Shown here: positions 34,596 through 48,565 of the stretch, piece by piece
Numbering within the stretch: the first letter of the stretch is position 1
Layout: each line of letters opens with the position of its first letter
Assembly (NCBI GenBank): GCA_027627225.1
Contig: CM051034.1
Span: forward strand, 12,678,261-12,742,260
Direction of reading: 5' to 3'
Length of the DNA: 64,000 nt
Source: Congeria kusceri
Lineage: Eukaryota > Mollusca > Bivalvia > Myida > Dreissenidae
The notes under the pieces: model-generated
What the model saw: only the letters and a program-made list of their open reading frames with translations
Database searches by the model: none
What the model was told of the DNA's origin: nothing
Program-made: the position numbers and the translations under genes

Positions 34596-35921
34596 ATTTG
34601 TTTACCCATTTTGCATATTCGGGGTTGACGTGCAGACGCCGGAAGTGCTAATACTTCGATCATGGCTCGAACGTATATATAGAGATCTATTGACAAATAT
34701 TTATTAATAGATCTTTTGTATATATACGACCTCCCTATCTGTTACGCTTGCCACTCTACCAAACAGACTTAACGTAAAATACATAAAGTGTATTGCTAGA
34801 TCTATGTACGATCGGATCACGTGTTTTCAAAAATACCAACGAAAAGCGTTATAAACGCTTTATACAATAATTCATTTCAGTTGGCGTTTTTTGCTGCACA
34901 TTGATAAGTGACTTTATGTCCAAAAAAGTTCTGCGTGATGGGTTTTATTTCGCTTCTTTACATACTAGTTAATGTACTTATAGTTTACTTCTGTATTTGG
35001 AATCTGTGACAACAATTCGGAAATGGTCAATTTGCTAATCTGTGAATATGTAATTTAAACTGAAATATCTCTGAAACATATCTGCATTTGCACCATGATA
35101 TGTTTTATGTCTGAGTTTCATTTCTTGTCGTCTTCGGCATGTGGATTCTAATAAAGTTGGTTCCCATTGTAAGAAAAGTCAAACAGCCGTTTTAATTTTA
35201 ACATTAAACGCATGGATGTTGCAACCACAAAATTGCGTTCTGCATTACATGCGCGAATACAGGATTTTGGTTGGCAGGAGCGGCACAAAAATATCTTATA
35301 GTTATTAATACTACCACGTTACATAATGTATTTTGCAAAACATCGATAGTTAGATTGCCGGAAATTTGATAGTTAGATTGCCGGAAATATTAGCTAAAAA
35401 GGATGTTCTTAACGGGTACAAGGATTCTGGGTAACACGGAGAATTACTATCAGAAATGGATTGATAGCACTTAAAGATTCCATGTTCATAAATCGATACC
35501 GTGTACAACCTTACCAAAATTATTTCGTCGGGATAATGGAAAGAGAAAATTTGACTGTTTATTAAGTTTTATTTTCAATAAAAATGTGCCATTCATTCTA
35601 TAGCCATACACACTAGAAAAATGCTTCTATTAAATGCGATGTTATAATCTAAACAGTAAACATCTAGTTACAGGAATAGTTATACACAATACAATACGTA
35701 ATTCCTGAACGTACAGTTTTGCAATGTAATCAAACAAATATCATCAAAACGCCAAAAATGAACATTTTACTCGATTATTATATAGAAACAGTTTAGTTTA
35801 ACATATTTTCAATCCCACAAAATGACCTAACATAAACACAATGTCAGCACTTGTATCAGGACTTTCATTGCAGTTTGTATTAAATTTCATTATAAACAAA
35901 TACTGTACATCATTGTAGAAG

Positions 35922-37052
35922 TTACTGCACAATAGGAATGTCACGTGTCATCTGATCCGCGGTCAGTGGAACGCTTATCACCAGCGTCCCGTCGTCCTTG
36001 ATCGAAGCCTTAGCACTTCCGGCGTCTGCACGTGCCGGAAGTCGGAACTGGCGTCTGATTTCTACGTCTCGGAGAACCCCGTCCTCTTCGGTTTTCTTGG
36101 TGGCATGAACGTGCAGAAACCCGTCTGTCGCCCGAATAGAAATATTTTCAACTGGAACGGATTCCATGTTGAGCTGAACCCGGTAATGCTTTTTTCCGTC
36201 AATATCAACGACGTCGTTGACGTCAAAGACCGGTTGCTCGGTTTTGTCTTCTTTAGCGGTGTCTTGATCCGCTGGCTCGACCTGTTCACAGTCGGGTTTC
36301 TCGTGCGTGTCTTCTTCCAAGACTACGAAATCAGCCGATGGTGCGGGACTCGGACTGCGGCTATTTTGCGAACTGTGTACCGGCGAACCCGAAAGAGACC
36401 TGACTATCTTTTCTGATGTTGGCGTTAATATTTCGGCACTGTTTGATTCGCCACTTTTCTCCGTCGGGGTTTCCATTGTATGTACACATGTCTTTTCTTC
36501 TGGCTTGCAGCTTTCATCACGTGTGCAGCAAGTTTCTTTCTGTTCGCAGCATCGTTCTTGTCCTACCTTGCAATTCCGTGCTTTTTGCACTTGGTCGTCA
36601 TTCTTTCCATATGGACCTTTGACTACGAAATGGCCACCGGGTGACATGAAACAACTTATATTCTTTGAGTCGACGTCAGCTGGTATCTTCACACGCCTAA
36701 CACGCTCGATGACATCATAATTGTCGCCATCACGCTGTTCGCGTTTAGCGCTCACTGTCAGCATCCCATTGTCTATTTTAACGCCCAAGTCTTTTGGGTG
36801 AAATCCGGTGAAATCTAGCTTTTGTACCCAGGGTAGCCTCTTCCGCTGCTGAAACATACATGGAAAAAACAGCGTCGCTTCAGGTTCCGCAATGTAGCAA
36901 CTCTGTGTGCGTCGACACATCGGAGATAGTGCTGTGTCGTCAAACAATTCCGCCACTAGACAATCTAACATGGACCCGTTATGAGCACCGGCGGCATGAC
37001 ACGGGTGTCCCACTGGCATGGTCACCAACATTGGCCGTGAAAATAAACCCAT
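35922..37052 (-). CDS. Small heat shock protein with two alpha-crystallin domains, copy 5
   Basis: Intact 376-residue copy with Val127 and a private Gly39 to Asp change in the poorly conserved N-terminal region, ahead of domain 1. Both domains and the terminal IPI motif are unchanged. The promoter is at 37201-37301. Confidence 0.93.
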   Translation of the reverse strand: MGLFSRPMLVTMPVGHPCHAAGAHNGSMLDCLVAELFDDTALSPMCRRTQSCYIAEPEATLFFPCMFQQRKRLPWVQKLDFTGFHPKDLGVKIDNGMLTVSAKREQRDGDNYDVIERVRRVKIPADVDSKNISCFMSPGGHFVVKGPYGKNDDQVQKARNCKVGQERCCEQKETCCTRDESCKPEEKTCVHTMETPTEKSGESNSAEILTPTSEKIVRSLSGSPVHSSQNSRSPSPAPSADFVVLEEDTHEKPDCEQVEPADQDTAKEDKTEQPVFDVNDVVDIDGKKHYRVQLNMESVPVENISIRATDGFLHVHATKKTEEDGVLRDVEIRRQFRLPARADAGSAKASIKDDGTLVISVPLTADQMTRDIPIVQ

Positions 37053-37200
37053 TGTTTCTGTACGTAATTTAATATATTCAAATATACGCAGTCGTATTAA
37101 ATATAAAAGTGTAACTGATTTGCTGTTGTCGTGTTGCTTTCTTCTGTATCTTGTCTCTGTTGTCGAGTTTTCGATTGATCTATGAAGTAAAACTGTGCCC

Positions 37201-37301
37201 TTATATACCGAAATGATGTGGTTTCTCGAAAGTTCTTGTGAATGACTAAAACAATTTAGCTACACGTGTTCTAGATGTTAGTAAACATATCTAGAACCTT
37301 C
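37201..37301 (-). promoter_or_regulatory. Heat-shock promoter of copy 5
   Basis: TATA box 37201-37207, three-site heat shock element 37223-37235, second element 37269-37301. Confidence 0.82.
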
Positions 37302-38589
37302 TGTGCGCATGTGTCAAAGTTATATTTAGACATGTAGCGGCTTTCTAACCAATCATTTCACGTCATCACAGTTTTCAACTGCACTCTGGGTACACAGGCG
37401 TTTCTAAAAATAAATCTTATAAATTCCGGAGATAGTCGATGTATTACGATTGTTTTCGACTGTAATATCGTGTATGTTCGTGAATATTCGGTGGGATGTC
37501 TAAAATGCGGATCCTGGTGGCGGTAATGAAATAGTGATACGTATACGGAACGGTTATACTTTGTTGTATTGATTAATAACTTTTTGTTATATTTACATCA
37601 TCATCATTACAGGCATTAGATGCTATTAGCAAAAATCATACAAATGTAATTTCTAATGACAAATAATCAAGAGATTAGGAAATATAACTCCTTTTCTGGC
37701 ACTTTTTTTTTTTCGCTGTCCAATACATACCCATTACACTGCTCTAGTAGGATATCACATACATTTGTTGTTGTTGTTTTTCCGTTTGAACGTCTCTGGA
37801 TATTAGCATCGAGAAATGTACACACGGAATGGTATCGAATTTTCGTACAGACTAAAAGCTAAACAGACATCTATTAAAGGGACATATCGATGGTATTTCC
37901 CATGAATATAGACACATATTACAACAAGACATATTCCTATTTTTGTCGAAGATATTTTTTTTCTAGTAGCTATAAGATATTGATGGAATTGTTAAGAAAT
38001 ATACCGGTATTCAAAGCCCCCATTTTTTTTGATACACTGTTGCAGATGGATTCGAACGCACGCCTACAAAACCGGTGGGATTAAGCCGTTAAAGTCGGCT
38101 GAATAGTTGCAACCTCATTGTACAATCTGAAAGTATGTATTGTTAAACGTATTTAAATGAACAGTAAATATCTTACATGAACTCGATGAATCATCGTCGT
38201 ATAGTAGAAGATTAAACAAATTATAGCGCTGATCAGATCTGGGCATATTCATTGCGTTGTTGAGCCAATATGCAACATTGTGGTTGTGCACTATATGCAG
38301 TTAATGAGTTCGGGGTCTATGTTAAATTCATATACTCTGTAGATAAGATTTTTTGCCAAAATTGAAGCGACTAATATTATATTATCACAGACAAGTGTGT
38401 GACGAAATGGCACTGGACTATTAATCAGTGGAGATCGAGTGTACCACAAATCACCAGCAAGTTTAGATTCGCGACAGTTGAAACTGTTCATTAGCGATTT
38501 GTCTGCACAGAGATTGAAATTTGTGGCAGTAACGAGGCACTTAGTTAGTATTAAAGATTTGTACCTGATCGACTGCCAACTATATAGGA

Positions 38590-38809
38590 GGCGTGTCGTG
38601 GGAAAACCGGGCTTAATGCAGTCCGCACAGTCTAATCCGGGACGACACTTTCCGCTTTTATGGTATTTTCTGTTTCAAGGAAGTCTCTACTAAACATAAA
38701 TCCACTGTAGGCGGAAAGTGCCGTCCCGAATTAGTCTGTGCGGACTGCACAGGCTTATCCGGGACGACACTACGCATATGCATTCAGCCGGGTTTTCCCA
38801 CTACACGCC
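38590..38809. mobile_element. Palindromic element 1, unit 6
   Basis: Copy of the unit 1 element; no difference noticed. Confidence 0.75.
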
Positions 38810-39659
38810 ACATACGGATTTTTCAGGCCTTTGTGCTTACGAATCCAAAACATTTGGACGAAATAAGCCAAAACACAAGTAGACGCGTTGTTATATTGTA
38901 GGTTGATGACTTAAAGGAACGTACGACACATTAAAGGAAATGACAACACTACAACCACGCAGTGAAACTATTACATCAGCGCGAGTATTATATAAATACA
39001 CCTGTATCCGCCATGCACATGGTGTACGTGTGTGCAAAATGCTCGAAGGGGCAGTTGTATTATAGTATGTTTTGACGATAGTAAAATGTCAAGTCGGTGA
39101 ACATAATACGAATACCCCCCACCTATTGTTAAAGGACTTATTTCCATTCATCAAATATCACAAACATTACCACATGCTCGTTTGAGTATCACAAATATTA
39201 CCACGTGCTCTTTTGTATGAAATAGTTTAACCTATAAACACGTGATATCCAAGTTCAATGATCGGATAATATTGCATATTATTTGAATATGACTGACATA
39301 TGTGGTAGCATCTATATAAGTCGCTGATCTCAGTGCGGTGAATATGCATCAGAAACATAACACAAGGGTGGAAATCGATGGCACACGGATGTAACTTATA
39401 GACATTTGTTTACCGTACACGCATTCCACGTAATTCCAACATTGGAATACGTGTGCGTCTGAAACCAACCTTCTAAACGAATAATTTGTATTTATATATA
39501 TACATCATATATACATTATGCTGCACGTCTCAGTATGTGTATGTAAATGTGCAGTGTGATTATATAAATGCAGCTCCATTATTCTGTTAAGTCATGAAAC
39601 TGGTTTGGTTTCTTTCGAGGTACGTTGGATGTGTCACTACTATAAGAACGCAAACATTT

Positions 39660-40019
39660 GCGCTTTGTTCCGGTTAGACAGTATTTAAGAATGATGCGCT
39701 TTTTTCCGGTTAGACAGCATTTAAGAATGATGCGCTTTGTTCCGGTTAGACAGCGTTTAAGAATGATGCGCTTTGTTCCGGTTAGACAGCATTTAAGAAT
39801 GATGCGCTTTGTTCCACTCAGACAGCATTTAACAATGATGCGCTGTGTTCCAGTTAGACAGCATTTAAGAATGATGCGCTTTCTTCCGGTTAGACAGCAT
39901 TTAAGAATGATGCGCTTTGTTCCACTCAGACAGCATTTAAGAATGATGCGCTTTGTTCCAGTTAGACAGCATGTAAGAATGATGCGCTTTGTTCCGGTTA
40001 GACAGCATTTAAGAATGAT
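39660..40019. repeat. Minisatellite, ten 36-bp repeats, unit 6
   Basis: Same repeat number and variant order as unit 1. Confidence 0.95.
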
Positions 40020-40822
40020 GCGCAAAGCGCATTGGTGTGACTTATAACATAGAGATGCAGACAATAACACAACGCAGAATTAGAACTATAGGTAAAATGC
40101 CCACTTATTACGATTTTGCGCTCATTTAGCACATCACCTGTGATCTCGTTTCAACTTAGATATTGTATTTGTCTTTCTACAAAATTGTGAGTAACTAGAG
40201 CACAGAAACATGTGTGATTGTTTTATTCAAACACATTAGCCACTAAAATATATCACAGCAAATAATAATATACATACATATATCTCCAAAGCCATAATTT
40301 GGGTTTGATGAAGCTAAAAAAAACAGAAAACAATCACAAGCCTTGGTCACCAACAGAATAATGAAATCTGAAAATTATGCAAGTATTAAAGTTATACATA
40401 ATTATGGTACTTGTTATCCTTTGTACTGTTCTATAAAAATTCCATTTTTTCCAAATCAAACCTGTGCAAGCACCTTACAAAGCAACCAACATGGGTGCAT
40501 AGCAAACAACAAATAACTTGATATTTCTGACTGTGAGGCTTCGCTTTACATTTTCTGTTCGGTTTTAATCAAGTGCCATATATAATGATATATCCCATGA
40601 AATTATCAATAGCCACACAATTAGTGATTACTGGATATTACCGATATACATTTTGTTATGATCATAGATACTTAAAAATTCCACAGTAGGATTTCATAAA
40701 CATAAAATATTGTTAAAATGATTTTTCATAATTTAAAAAAAACACAACTTCATCAGATATAAGTCAGATTCTTCTAACATCTTCTTTAAATTTAATACCA
40801 AGTAAAGTTAGCACATTGTATA

Positions 40823-41127
40823 AGGCGTAGAAAACATATGTTTGTTTCAGGCTACCCAACTTAGCCTAAAAAAAGCCCCGACCCTAGAACATTTAATTGG
40901 GTTTGCCAGATTGACTTTTGTTTTATTGACCTTTTTCAATAATTAAATGTGTTTTTGATAGTATCCACTTACAAACAATGTTTAAGAATGTTACTGATAT
41001 GTTTTGAATATTTATTCAGTTTTAGAATCTTGAAGTTGACCAATTACAAAAAAAAAAAAATCCCGACCTACCTACCCTAATTTTTATGGGCATGTAACCT
41101 GAAACAAACATATTTTTTGTTACGCCT
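40823..41127. mobile_element. Inverted-repeat element, unit 6
   Basis: Class B form, as in unit 2. Confidence 0.6.
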
Positions 41128-41743
41128 AAGGGAACTCATGCAAATAATTGTCACATAGAACACATGAAAACAATAGTATTTATTCTGATTGGTGTTCTGA
41201 ACTATCTGATGTATTTGTCCACTACTAAAATGCTGTAATCTGCACATGAACCACTTTAAATTACATTGCTGACAGCTTAGATTCATATCACAGGTCCAAC
41301 AAAATTTTGACCATAATACATCATGACCTTTTTATCATTCATGAACTCAGGACAAGTGTTGTCTTTAATATAAAACTAACAAAGACTTATTGACAACTCG
41401 GACCATTTTAAAAGACTTCAAAATCAAATTTGCAGACCTCTCTGAAAAATGCGCCAACTCTTATTTCTAGCAGCTTTTTTGACATATCTGACTACCGGCT
41501 CAAATAATGCTTAGTGGTTACAGAGCATATAAATTAATGGCCACCATTCTCACCTTCTAGCCATTTTTACTTCAGCAATTTTGCTTTCCTGCAATTTTTT
41601 TTTTTTCGTCAAAACAATTACTTATTTACTAGAATTTTCATTACACTTCTTAACTTTTTTTCTTACACTTTTGGTTAATTTCCTTGATTTTTTCCCCGAA
41701 AACTGTCAAATTCCCTGATTTTTTCAGTGCGGAGAATTTATTT

Positions 41744-42033
41744 GAGGCGTGTCGTTGGAAAACCGGACTTAATGCATGTGCGTGAAGTGTCGTCCCGGAT
41801 TAGCCTGTGCATTCCGCATAGGCTAATCCGGGATGGCACTTTCCGCCTACAGTGGATTTATGTTTAGAAGAGACCTCCTTGAAACAGAAAATACCATAAC
41901 AGCAGGAAGTGTCGTCCCGGATTAGCCTTGAAACCCTTGAAACAGAAAGTACCATAAAAGCGGAAAGAGTCGTCCCGAATCAACCTCTGCGGACTGCACA
42001 TGCATTAAGCCCCAGTTTCGCACGACAAGCCTC
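41744..42033. mobile_element. Palindromic element 2, unit 6
   Basis: Copy of the unit 1 element; no difference noticed. Confidence 0.72.
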
Positions 42034-43359
42034 ATTTGTTTACCCATTTTGCATATTCGGGGTTGACGTGCAGACGCCGGAAGTGCTAATACTTCGATCA
42101 TGGCTCGAACGTATATATAGAGATCTATTGACAAATATTTATTAATAGATCTTTTGTATATATACGACCTCCCTATCTGTTACGCTTGCCACTCTACCAA
42201 ACAGACTTAACGTAAAATACATAAAGTGTATTGCTAGATCTATGTACGATCGGATCACGTGTTTTCAAAAATACCAACGAAAAGCGTTATAAACGCTTTA
42301 TACAATAATTCATTTCAGTTGGCGTTTTTTGCTGCACATTGATAAGTGACTTTATGTCCAAAAAAGTTCTGCGTGATGGGTTTTATTTCGCTTCTTTACA
42401 TACTAGTTAATGTACTTATAGTTTACTTCTGTATTTGGAATCTGTGACAACAATTCGGAAATGGTCAATTTGCTAATCTGTGAATATGTAATTTAAACTG
42501 AAATATCTCTGAAACATATCTGCATTTGCACCATGATATGTTTTATGTCTGAGTTTCATTTCTTGTCGTCTTCGGCATGTGGATTCTAATAAAGTTGGTT
42601 CCCATTGTAAGAAAAGTCAAACAGCCGTTTTAATTTTAACATTAAACGCATGGATGTTGCAACCACAAAATTGCGTTCTGCATTACATGCGCGAATACAG
42701 GATTTTGGTTGGCAGGAGCGGCACAAAAATATCTTATAGTTATTAATACTACCACGTTACATAATGTATTTTGCAAAACATCGATAGTTAGATTGCCGGA
42801 AATTTGATAGTTAGATTGCCGGAAATATTAGCTAAAAAGGATGTTCTTAACGGGTACAAGGATTCTGGGTAACACGGAGAATTACTATCAGAAATGGATT
42901 GATAGCACTTAAAGATTCCATGTTCATAAATCGATACCGTGTACAACCTTACCAAAATTATTTCGTCGGGATAATGGAAAGAGAAAATTTGACTGTTTAT
43001 TAAGTTTTATTTTCAATAAAAATGTGCCATTCATTCTATAGCCATACACACTAGAAAAATGCTTCTATTAAATGCGATGTTATAATCTAAACAGTAAACA
43101 TCTAGTTACAGGAATAGTTATACACAATACAATACGTAATTCCTGAACGTACAGTTTTGCAATGTAATCAAACAAATATCATCAAAACGCCAAAAATGAA
43201 CATTTTACTCGATTATTATATAGAAACAGTTTAGTTTAACATATTTTCAATCCCACAAAATGACCTAACATAAACACAATGTCAGCACTTGTATCAGGAC
43301 TTTCATTGCAGTTTGTATTAAATTTCATTATAAACAAATACTGTACATCATTGTAGAAG

Positions 43360-44490
43360 TTACTGCACAATAGGAATGTCACGTGTCATCTGATCCGCGG
43401 TCAGTGGAACGCTTATCACCAGCGTCCCGTCGTCCTTGATCGAAGCCTTAGCACTTCCGGCGTCTGCACGTGCCGGAAGTCGGAACTGGCGTCTGATTTC
43501 TACGTCTCGGAGAACCCCGTCCTCTTCGGTTTTCTTGGTGGCATGAACGTGCAGAAACCCGTCTGTCGCCCGAATAGAAATATTTTCAACTGGAACGGAT
43601 TCCATGTTGAGCTGAACCCGGTAATGCTTTTTTCCGTCAATATCAACGACGTCGTTGACGTCAAAGACCGGTTGCTCGGTTTTGTCTTCTTTAGCGGTGT
43701 CTTGATCCGCTGGCTCGACCTGTTCACAGTCGGGTTTCTCGTGCGTGTCTTCTTCCAAGACTACGAAATCAGCCGATGGTGCGGGACTCGGACTGCGGCT
43801 ATTTTGCGAACTGTGTACCGGCGAACCCGAAAGAGACCTGACTATCTTTTCTGATGTTGGCGTTAATATTTCGGCACTGTTTGATTCGCCACTTTTCTCC
43901 GTCGGGGTTTCCATTGTATGTACACATGTCTTTTCTTCTGGCTTGCAGCTTTCATCACGTGTGCAGCAAGTTTCTTTCTGTTCGCAGCATCGTTCTTGTC
44001 CTACCTTGCAATTCCGTGCTTTTTGCACTTGGTCGTCATTCTTTCCATATGGACCTTTGACTACGAAATGGCCACCGGGTGACATGAAACAACTTATATT
44101 CTTTGAGTCGACGTCAGCTGGTATCTTCACACGCCTAACACGCTCGATGACATCATAATTGTCGCCATCACGCTGTTCGCGTTTAGCGCTCACTGTCAGC
44201 ATCCCATTGTCTATTTTAACGCCCAAGTCTTTTGGGTGAAATCCGGTGAAATCTAGCTTTTGTACCCAGGGTAGCCTCTTCCGCTGCTGAAACATACATG
44301 GAAAAAACAGCGTCGCTTCAGGTTCCGCAATGTAGCAACTCTGTGTGCGTCGACACATCGGAGATAGTGCTGTGCCGTCAAACAATTCCGCCACTAGACA
44401 ATCTAACATGGACCCGTTATGAGCACCGGCGGCATGACACGGGTGTCCCACTGGCATGGTCACCAACATTGGCCGTGAAAATAAACCCAT
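43360..44490 (-). CDS. Small heat shock protein with two alpha-crystallin domains, copy 6
   Basis: Intact 376-residue copy with the common Val127 protein sequence and no private amino acid change. The promoter is at 44639-44739 and poly(A) signals are at 42996-43011. Confidence 0.93.
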   Translation of the reverse strand: MGLFSRPMLVTMPVGHPCHAAGAHNGSMLDCLVAELFDGTALSPMCRRTQSCYIAEPEATLFFPCMFQQRKRLPWVQKLDFTGFHPKDLGVKIDNGMLTVSAKREQRDGDNYDVIERVRRVKIPADVDSKNISCFMSPGGHFVVKGPYGKNDDQVQKARNCKVGQERCCEQKETCCTRDESCKPEEKTCVHTMETPTEKSGESNSAEILTPTSEKIVRSLSGSPVHSSQNSRSPSPAPSADFVVLEEDTHEKPDCEQVEPADQDTAKEDKTEQPVFDVNDVVDIDGKKHYRVQLNMESVPVENISIRATDGFLHVHATKKTEEDGVLRDVEIRRQFRLPARADAGSAKASIKDDGTLVISVPLTADQMTRDIPIVQ

Positions 44491-44638
44491 TGTTTCTGTA
44501 CGTAATTTAATATATTCAAATATACGCAGTCGTATTAAATATAAAAGTGTAACTGATTTGCTGTTGTCGTGTTGCTTTCTTCTGTATCTTGTCTCTGTTG
44601 TCGAGTTTTCGATTGATCTATGAAGTAAAACTGTGCCC

Positions 44639-44739
44639 TTATATACCGAAATGATGTGGTTTCTCGAAAGTTCTTGTGAATGACTAAAACAATTTAGCTA
44701 CACGTGTTCTAGATGTTAGTAAACATATCTAGAACCTTC
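44639..44739 (-). promoter_or_regulatory. Heat-shock promoter of copy 6
   Basis: TATA box 44639-44645, three-site heat shock element 44661-44673, second element 44707-44739. Confidence 0.82.
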
Positions 44740-46027
44740 TGTGCGCATGTGTCAAAGTTATATTTAGACATGTAGCGGCTTTCTAACCAATCATTTCACG
44801 TCATCACAGTTTTCAACTGCACTCTGGGTACACAGGCGTTTCTAAAAATAAATCTTATAAATTCCGGAGATAGTCGATGTATTACGATTGTTTTCGACTG
44901 TAATATCGTGTATGTTCGTGAATATTCGGTGGGATGTCTAAAATGCGGATCCTGGTGGCGGTAATGAAATAGTGATACGTATACGGAACGGTTATACTTT
45001 GTTGTATTGATTAATAACTTTTTGTTATATTTACATCATCATCATTACAGGCATTAGATGCTATTAGCAAAAATCATACAAATGTAATTTCTAATGACAA
45101 ATAATCAAGAGATTAGGAAATATAACTCCTTTTCTGGCACTTTTTTTTTTTCGCTGTCCAATACATACCCATTACACTGCTCTAGTAGGATATCACATAC
45201 ATTTGTTGTTGTTGTTTTTCCGTTTGAACGTCTCTGGATATTAGCATCGAGAAATGTACACACGGAATGGTATCGAATTTTCGTACAGACTAAAAGCTAA
45301 ACAGACATCTATTAAAGGGACATATCGATGGTATTTCCCATGAATATAGACACATATTACAACAAGACATATTCCTATTTTTGTCGAAGATATTTTTTTT
45401 CTAGTAGCTATAAGATATTGATGGAATTGTTAAGAAATATACCGGTATTCAAAGCCCCCATTTTTTTTGATACACTGTTGCAGATGGATTCGAACGCACG
45501 CCTACAAAACCGGTGGGATTAAGCCGTTAAAGTCGGCTGAATAGTTGCAACCTCATTGTACAATCTGAAAGTATGTATTGTTAAACGTATTTAAATGAAC
45601 AGTAAATATCTTACATGAACTCGATGAATCATCGTCGTATAGTAGAAGATTAAACAAATTATAGCGCTGATCAGATCTGGGCATATTCATTGCGTTGTTG
45701 AGCCAATATGCAACATTGTGGTTGTGCACTATATGCAGTTAATGAGTTCGGGGTCTATGTTAAATTCATATACTCTGTAGATAAGATTTTTTGCCAAAAT
45801 TGAAGCGACTAATATTATATTATCACAGACAAGTGTGTGACGAAATGGCACTGGACTATTAATCAGTGGAGATCGAGTGTACCACAAATCACCAGCAAGT
45901 TTAGATTCGCGACAGTTGAAACTGTTCATTAGCGATTTGTCTGCACAGAGATTGAAATTTGTGGCAGTAACGAGGCACTTAGTTAGTATTAAAGATTTGT
46001 ACCTGATCGACTGCCAACTATATAGGA

Positions 46028-46247
46028 GGCGTGTCGTGGGAAAACCGGGCTTAATGCAGTCCGCACAGTCTAATCCGGGACGACACTTTCCGCTTTTATG
46101 GTATTTTCTGTTTCAAGGAAGTCTCTACTAAACATAAATCCACTGTAGGCGGAAAGTGCCGTCCCGAATTAGTCTGTGCGGACTGCACAGGCTTATCCGG
46201 GACGACACTACGCATATGCATTCAGCCGGGTTTTCCCACTACACGCC
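46028..46247. mobile_element. Palindromic element 1, unit 7
   Basis: Copy of the unit 1 element; no difference noticed. Confidence 0.75.
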
Positions 46248-47097
46248 ACATACGGATTTTTCAGGCCTTTGTGCTTACGAATCCAAAACATTTGGACGAA
46301 ATAAGCCAAAACACAAGTAGACGCGTTGTTATATTGTAGGTTGATGACTTAAAGGAACGTACGACACATTAAAGGAAATGACAACACTACAACCACGCAG
46401 TGAAACTATTACATCAGCGCGAGTATTATATAAATACACCTGTATCCGCCATGCACGTGGTGTACGTGTGTGCAAAATGCTCGAAGGGGCAGTTGTATTA
46501 TAGTATGTTTTGACGATAGTAAAATGTCAAGTCGGTGAACATAATACGAATACCCCCCACCTATTGTTAAAGGACTTATTTCCATTCATCAAATATCACA
46601 AACATTACCACATGCTCGTTTGAGTATCACAAATATTACCACGTGCTCTTTTGTATGAAATAGTTTAACCTATAAACACGTGATATCCAAGTTCAATGAT
46701 CGGATAATATTGCATATTATTTGAATATGACTGACATATGTGGTAGCATCTATATAAGTCGCTGATCTCAGTGCGGTGAATATGCATCAGAAACATAACA
46801 CAAGGGTGGAAATCGATGGCACACGGATGTAACTTATAGACATTTGTTTACCGTACACGCATTCCACGTAATTCCAACATTGGAATACGTGTGCGTCTGA
46901 AACCAACCTTCTAAACGAATAATTTGTATTTATATATATACATCATATATACATTATGCTGCACGTCTCAGTATGTGTATGTAAATGTGCAGTGTGATTA
47001 TATAAATGCAGCTCCATTATTCTGTTAAGTCATGAAACTGGTTTGGTTTCTTTCGAGGTACGTTGGATGTGTCACTACTATAAGAACGCAAACATTT

Positions 47098-47457
47098 GCG
47101 CTTTGTTCCGGTTAGACAGTATTTAAGAATGATGCGCTTTTTTCCGGTTAGACAGCATTTAAGAATGATGCGCTTTGTTCCGGTTAGACAGCGTTTAAGA
47201 ATGATGCGCTTTGTTCCGGTTAGACAGCATTTAAGAATGATGCGCTTTGTTCCACTCAGACAGCATTTAACAATGATGCGCTGTGTTCCAGTTAGACAGC
47301 ATTTAAGAATGATGCGCTTTCTTCCGGTTAGACAGCATTTAAGAATGATGCGCTTTGTTCCACTCAGACAGCATTTAAGAATGATGCGCTTTGTTCCAGT
47401 TAGACAGCATGTAAGAATGATGCGCTTTGTTCCGGTTAGACAGCATTTAAGAATGAT
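47098..47457. repeat. Minisatellite, ten 36-bp repeats, unit 7
   Basis: Same repeat number and variant order as unit 1. Confidence 0.95.
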
Positions 47458-48260
47458 GCGCAAAGCGCATTGGTGTGACTTATAACATAGAGATGCAGAC
47501 AATAACACAACGCAGAATTAGAACTATAGGTAAAATGCCCACTTATTACGATTTTGCGCTCATTTAGCACATCACCTGTGATCTCGTTTCAACTTAGATA
47601 TTGTATTTGTCTTTCTACAAAATTGTGAGTAACTAGAGCACAGAAACATGTGTGATTGTTTTATTCAAACACATTAGCCACTAAAATATATCACAGCAAA
47701 TAATAATATACATACATATATCTCCAAAGCCATAATTTGGGTTTGATGAAGCTAAAAAAAACAGAAAACAATCACAAGCCTTGGTCACCAACAGAATAAT
47801 GAAATCTGAAAATTATGCAAGTATTAAAGTTATACATAATTATGGTACTTGTTATCCTTTGTACTGTTCTATAAAAATTCCATTTTTTCCAAATCAAACC
47901 TGTGCAAGCACCTTACAAAGCAACCAACATGGGTGCATAGCAAACAACAAATAACTTGATATTTCTGACTGTGAGGCTTCGCTTTACATTTTCTGTTCGG
48001 TTTTAATCAAGTGCCATATATAATGATATATCCCATGAAATTATCAATAGCCACACAATTAGTGATTACTGGATATTACCGATATACATTTTGTTATGAT
48101 CATAGATACTTAAAAATTCCACAGTAGGATTTCATAAACATAAAATATTGTTAAAATGATTTTTCATAATTTAAAAAAAACACAACTTCATCAGATATAA
48201 GTCAGATTCTTCTAACATCTTCTTTAAATTTAATACCAAGTAAAGTTAGCACATTGTATA

Positions 48261-48565
48261 AGGCGTAGAAAACATATGTTTGTTTCAGGCTACCCAACTT
48301 AGCCTAAAAAAAGCCCCGACCCTAGAACATTTAATTGGGTTTGCCAGATTGACTTTTGTTTTATTGACCTTTTTCAATAATTAAATGTGTTTTTGATAGT
48401 ATCCACTTACAAACAATGTTTAAGAATGTTACTGATATGTTTTGAATATTTATTCAGTTTTAGAATCTTGAAGTTGACCAATTACAAAAAAAAAAAAATC
48501 CCGACCTACCTACCCTAATTTTTATGGGCATGTAACCTGAAACAAACATATTTTTTGTTACGCCT
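48261..48565. mobile_element. Inverted-repeat element, unit 7
   Basis: Class B form, as in unit 2. Confidence 0.6.

Larger units (their letters stand above)
29719..37157. repeat. Tandem repeat unit 5 (7439 bp), class B
   Basis: Full-length class B unit. The only private change noticed is in the gene, where C to T near 36937 (plus strand) changes Gly39 to Asp. Confidence 0.97.
37158..44595. repeat. Tandem repeat unit 6 (7438 bp), class B
   Basis: Class B unit with a private G to A at 39019. One T is missing from a seven-T run (six remain, 41475-41480). The adjacent unit 7 shares that deletion. Confidence 0.97.
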
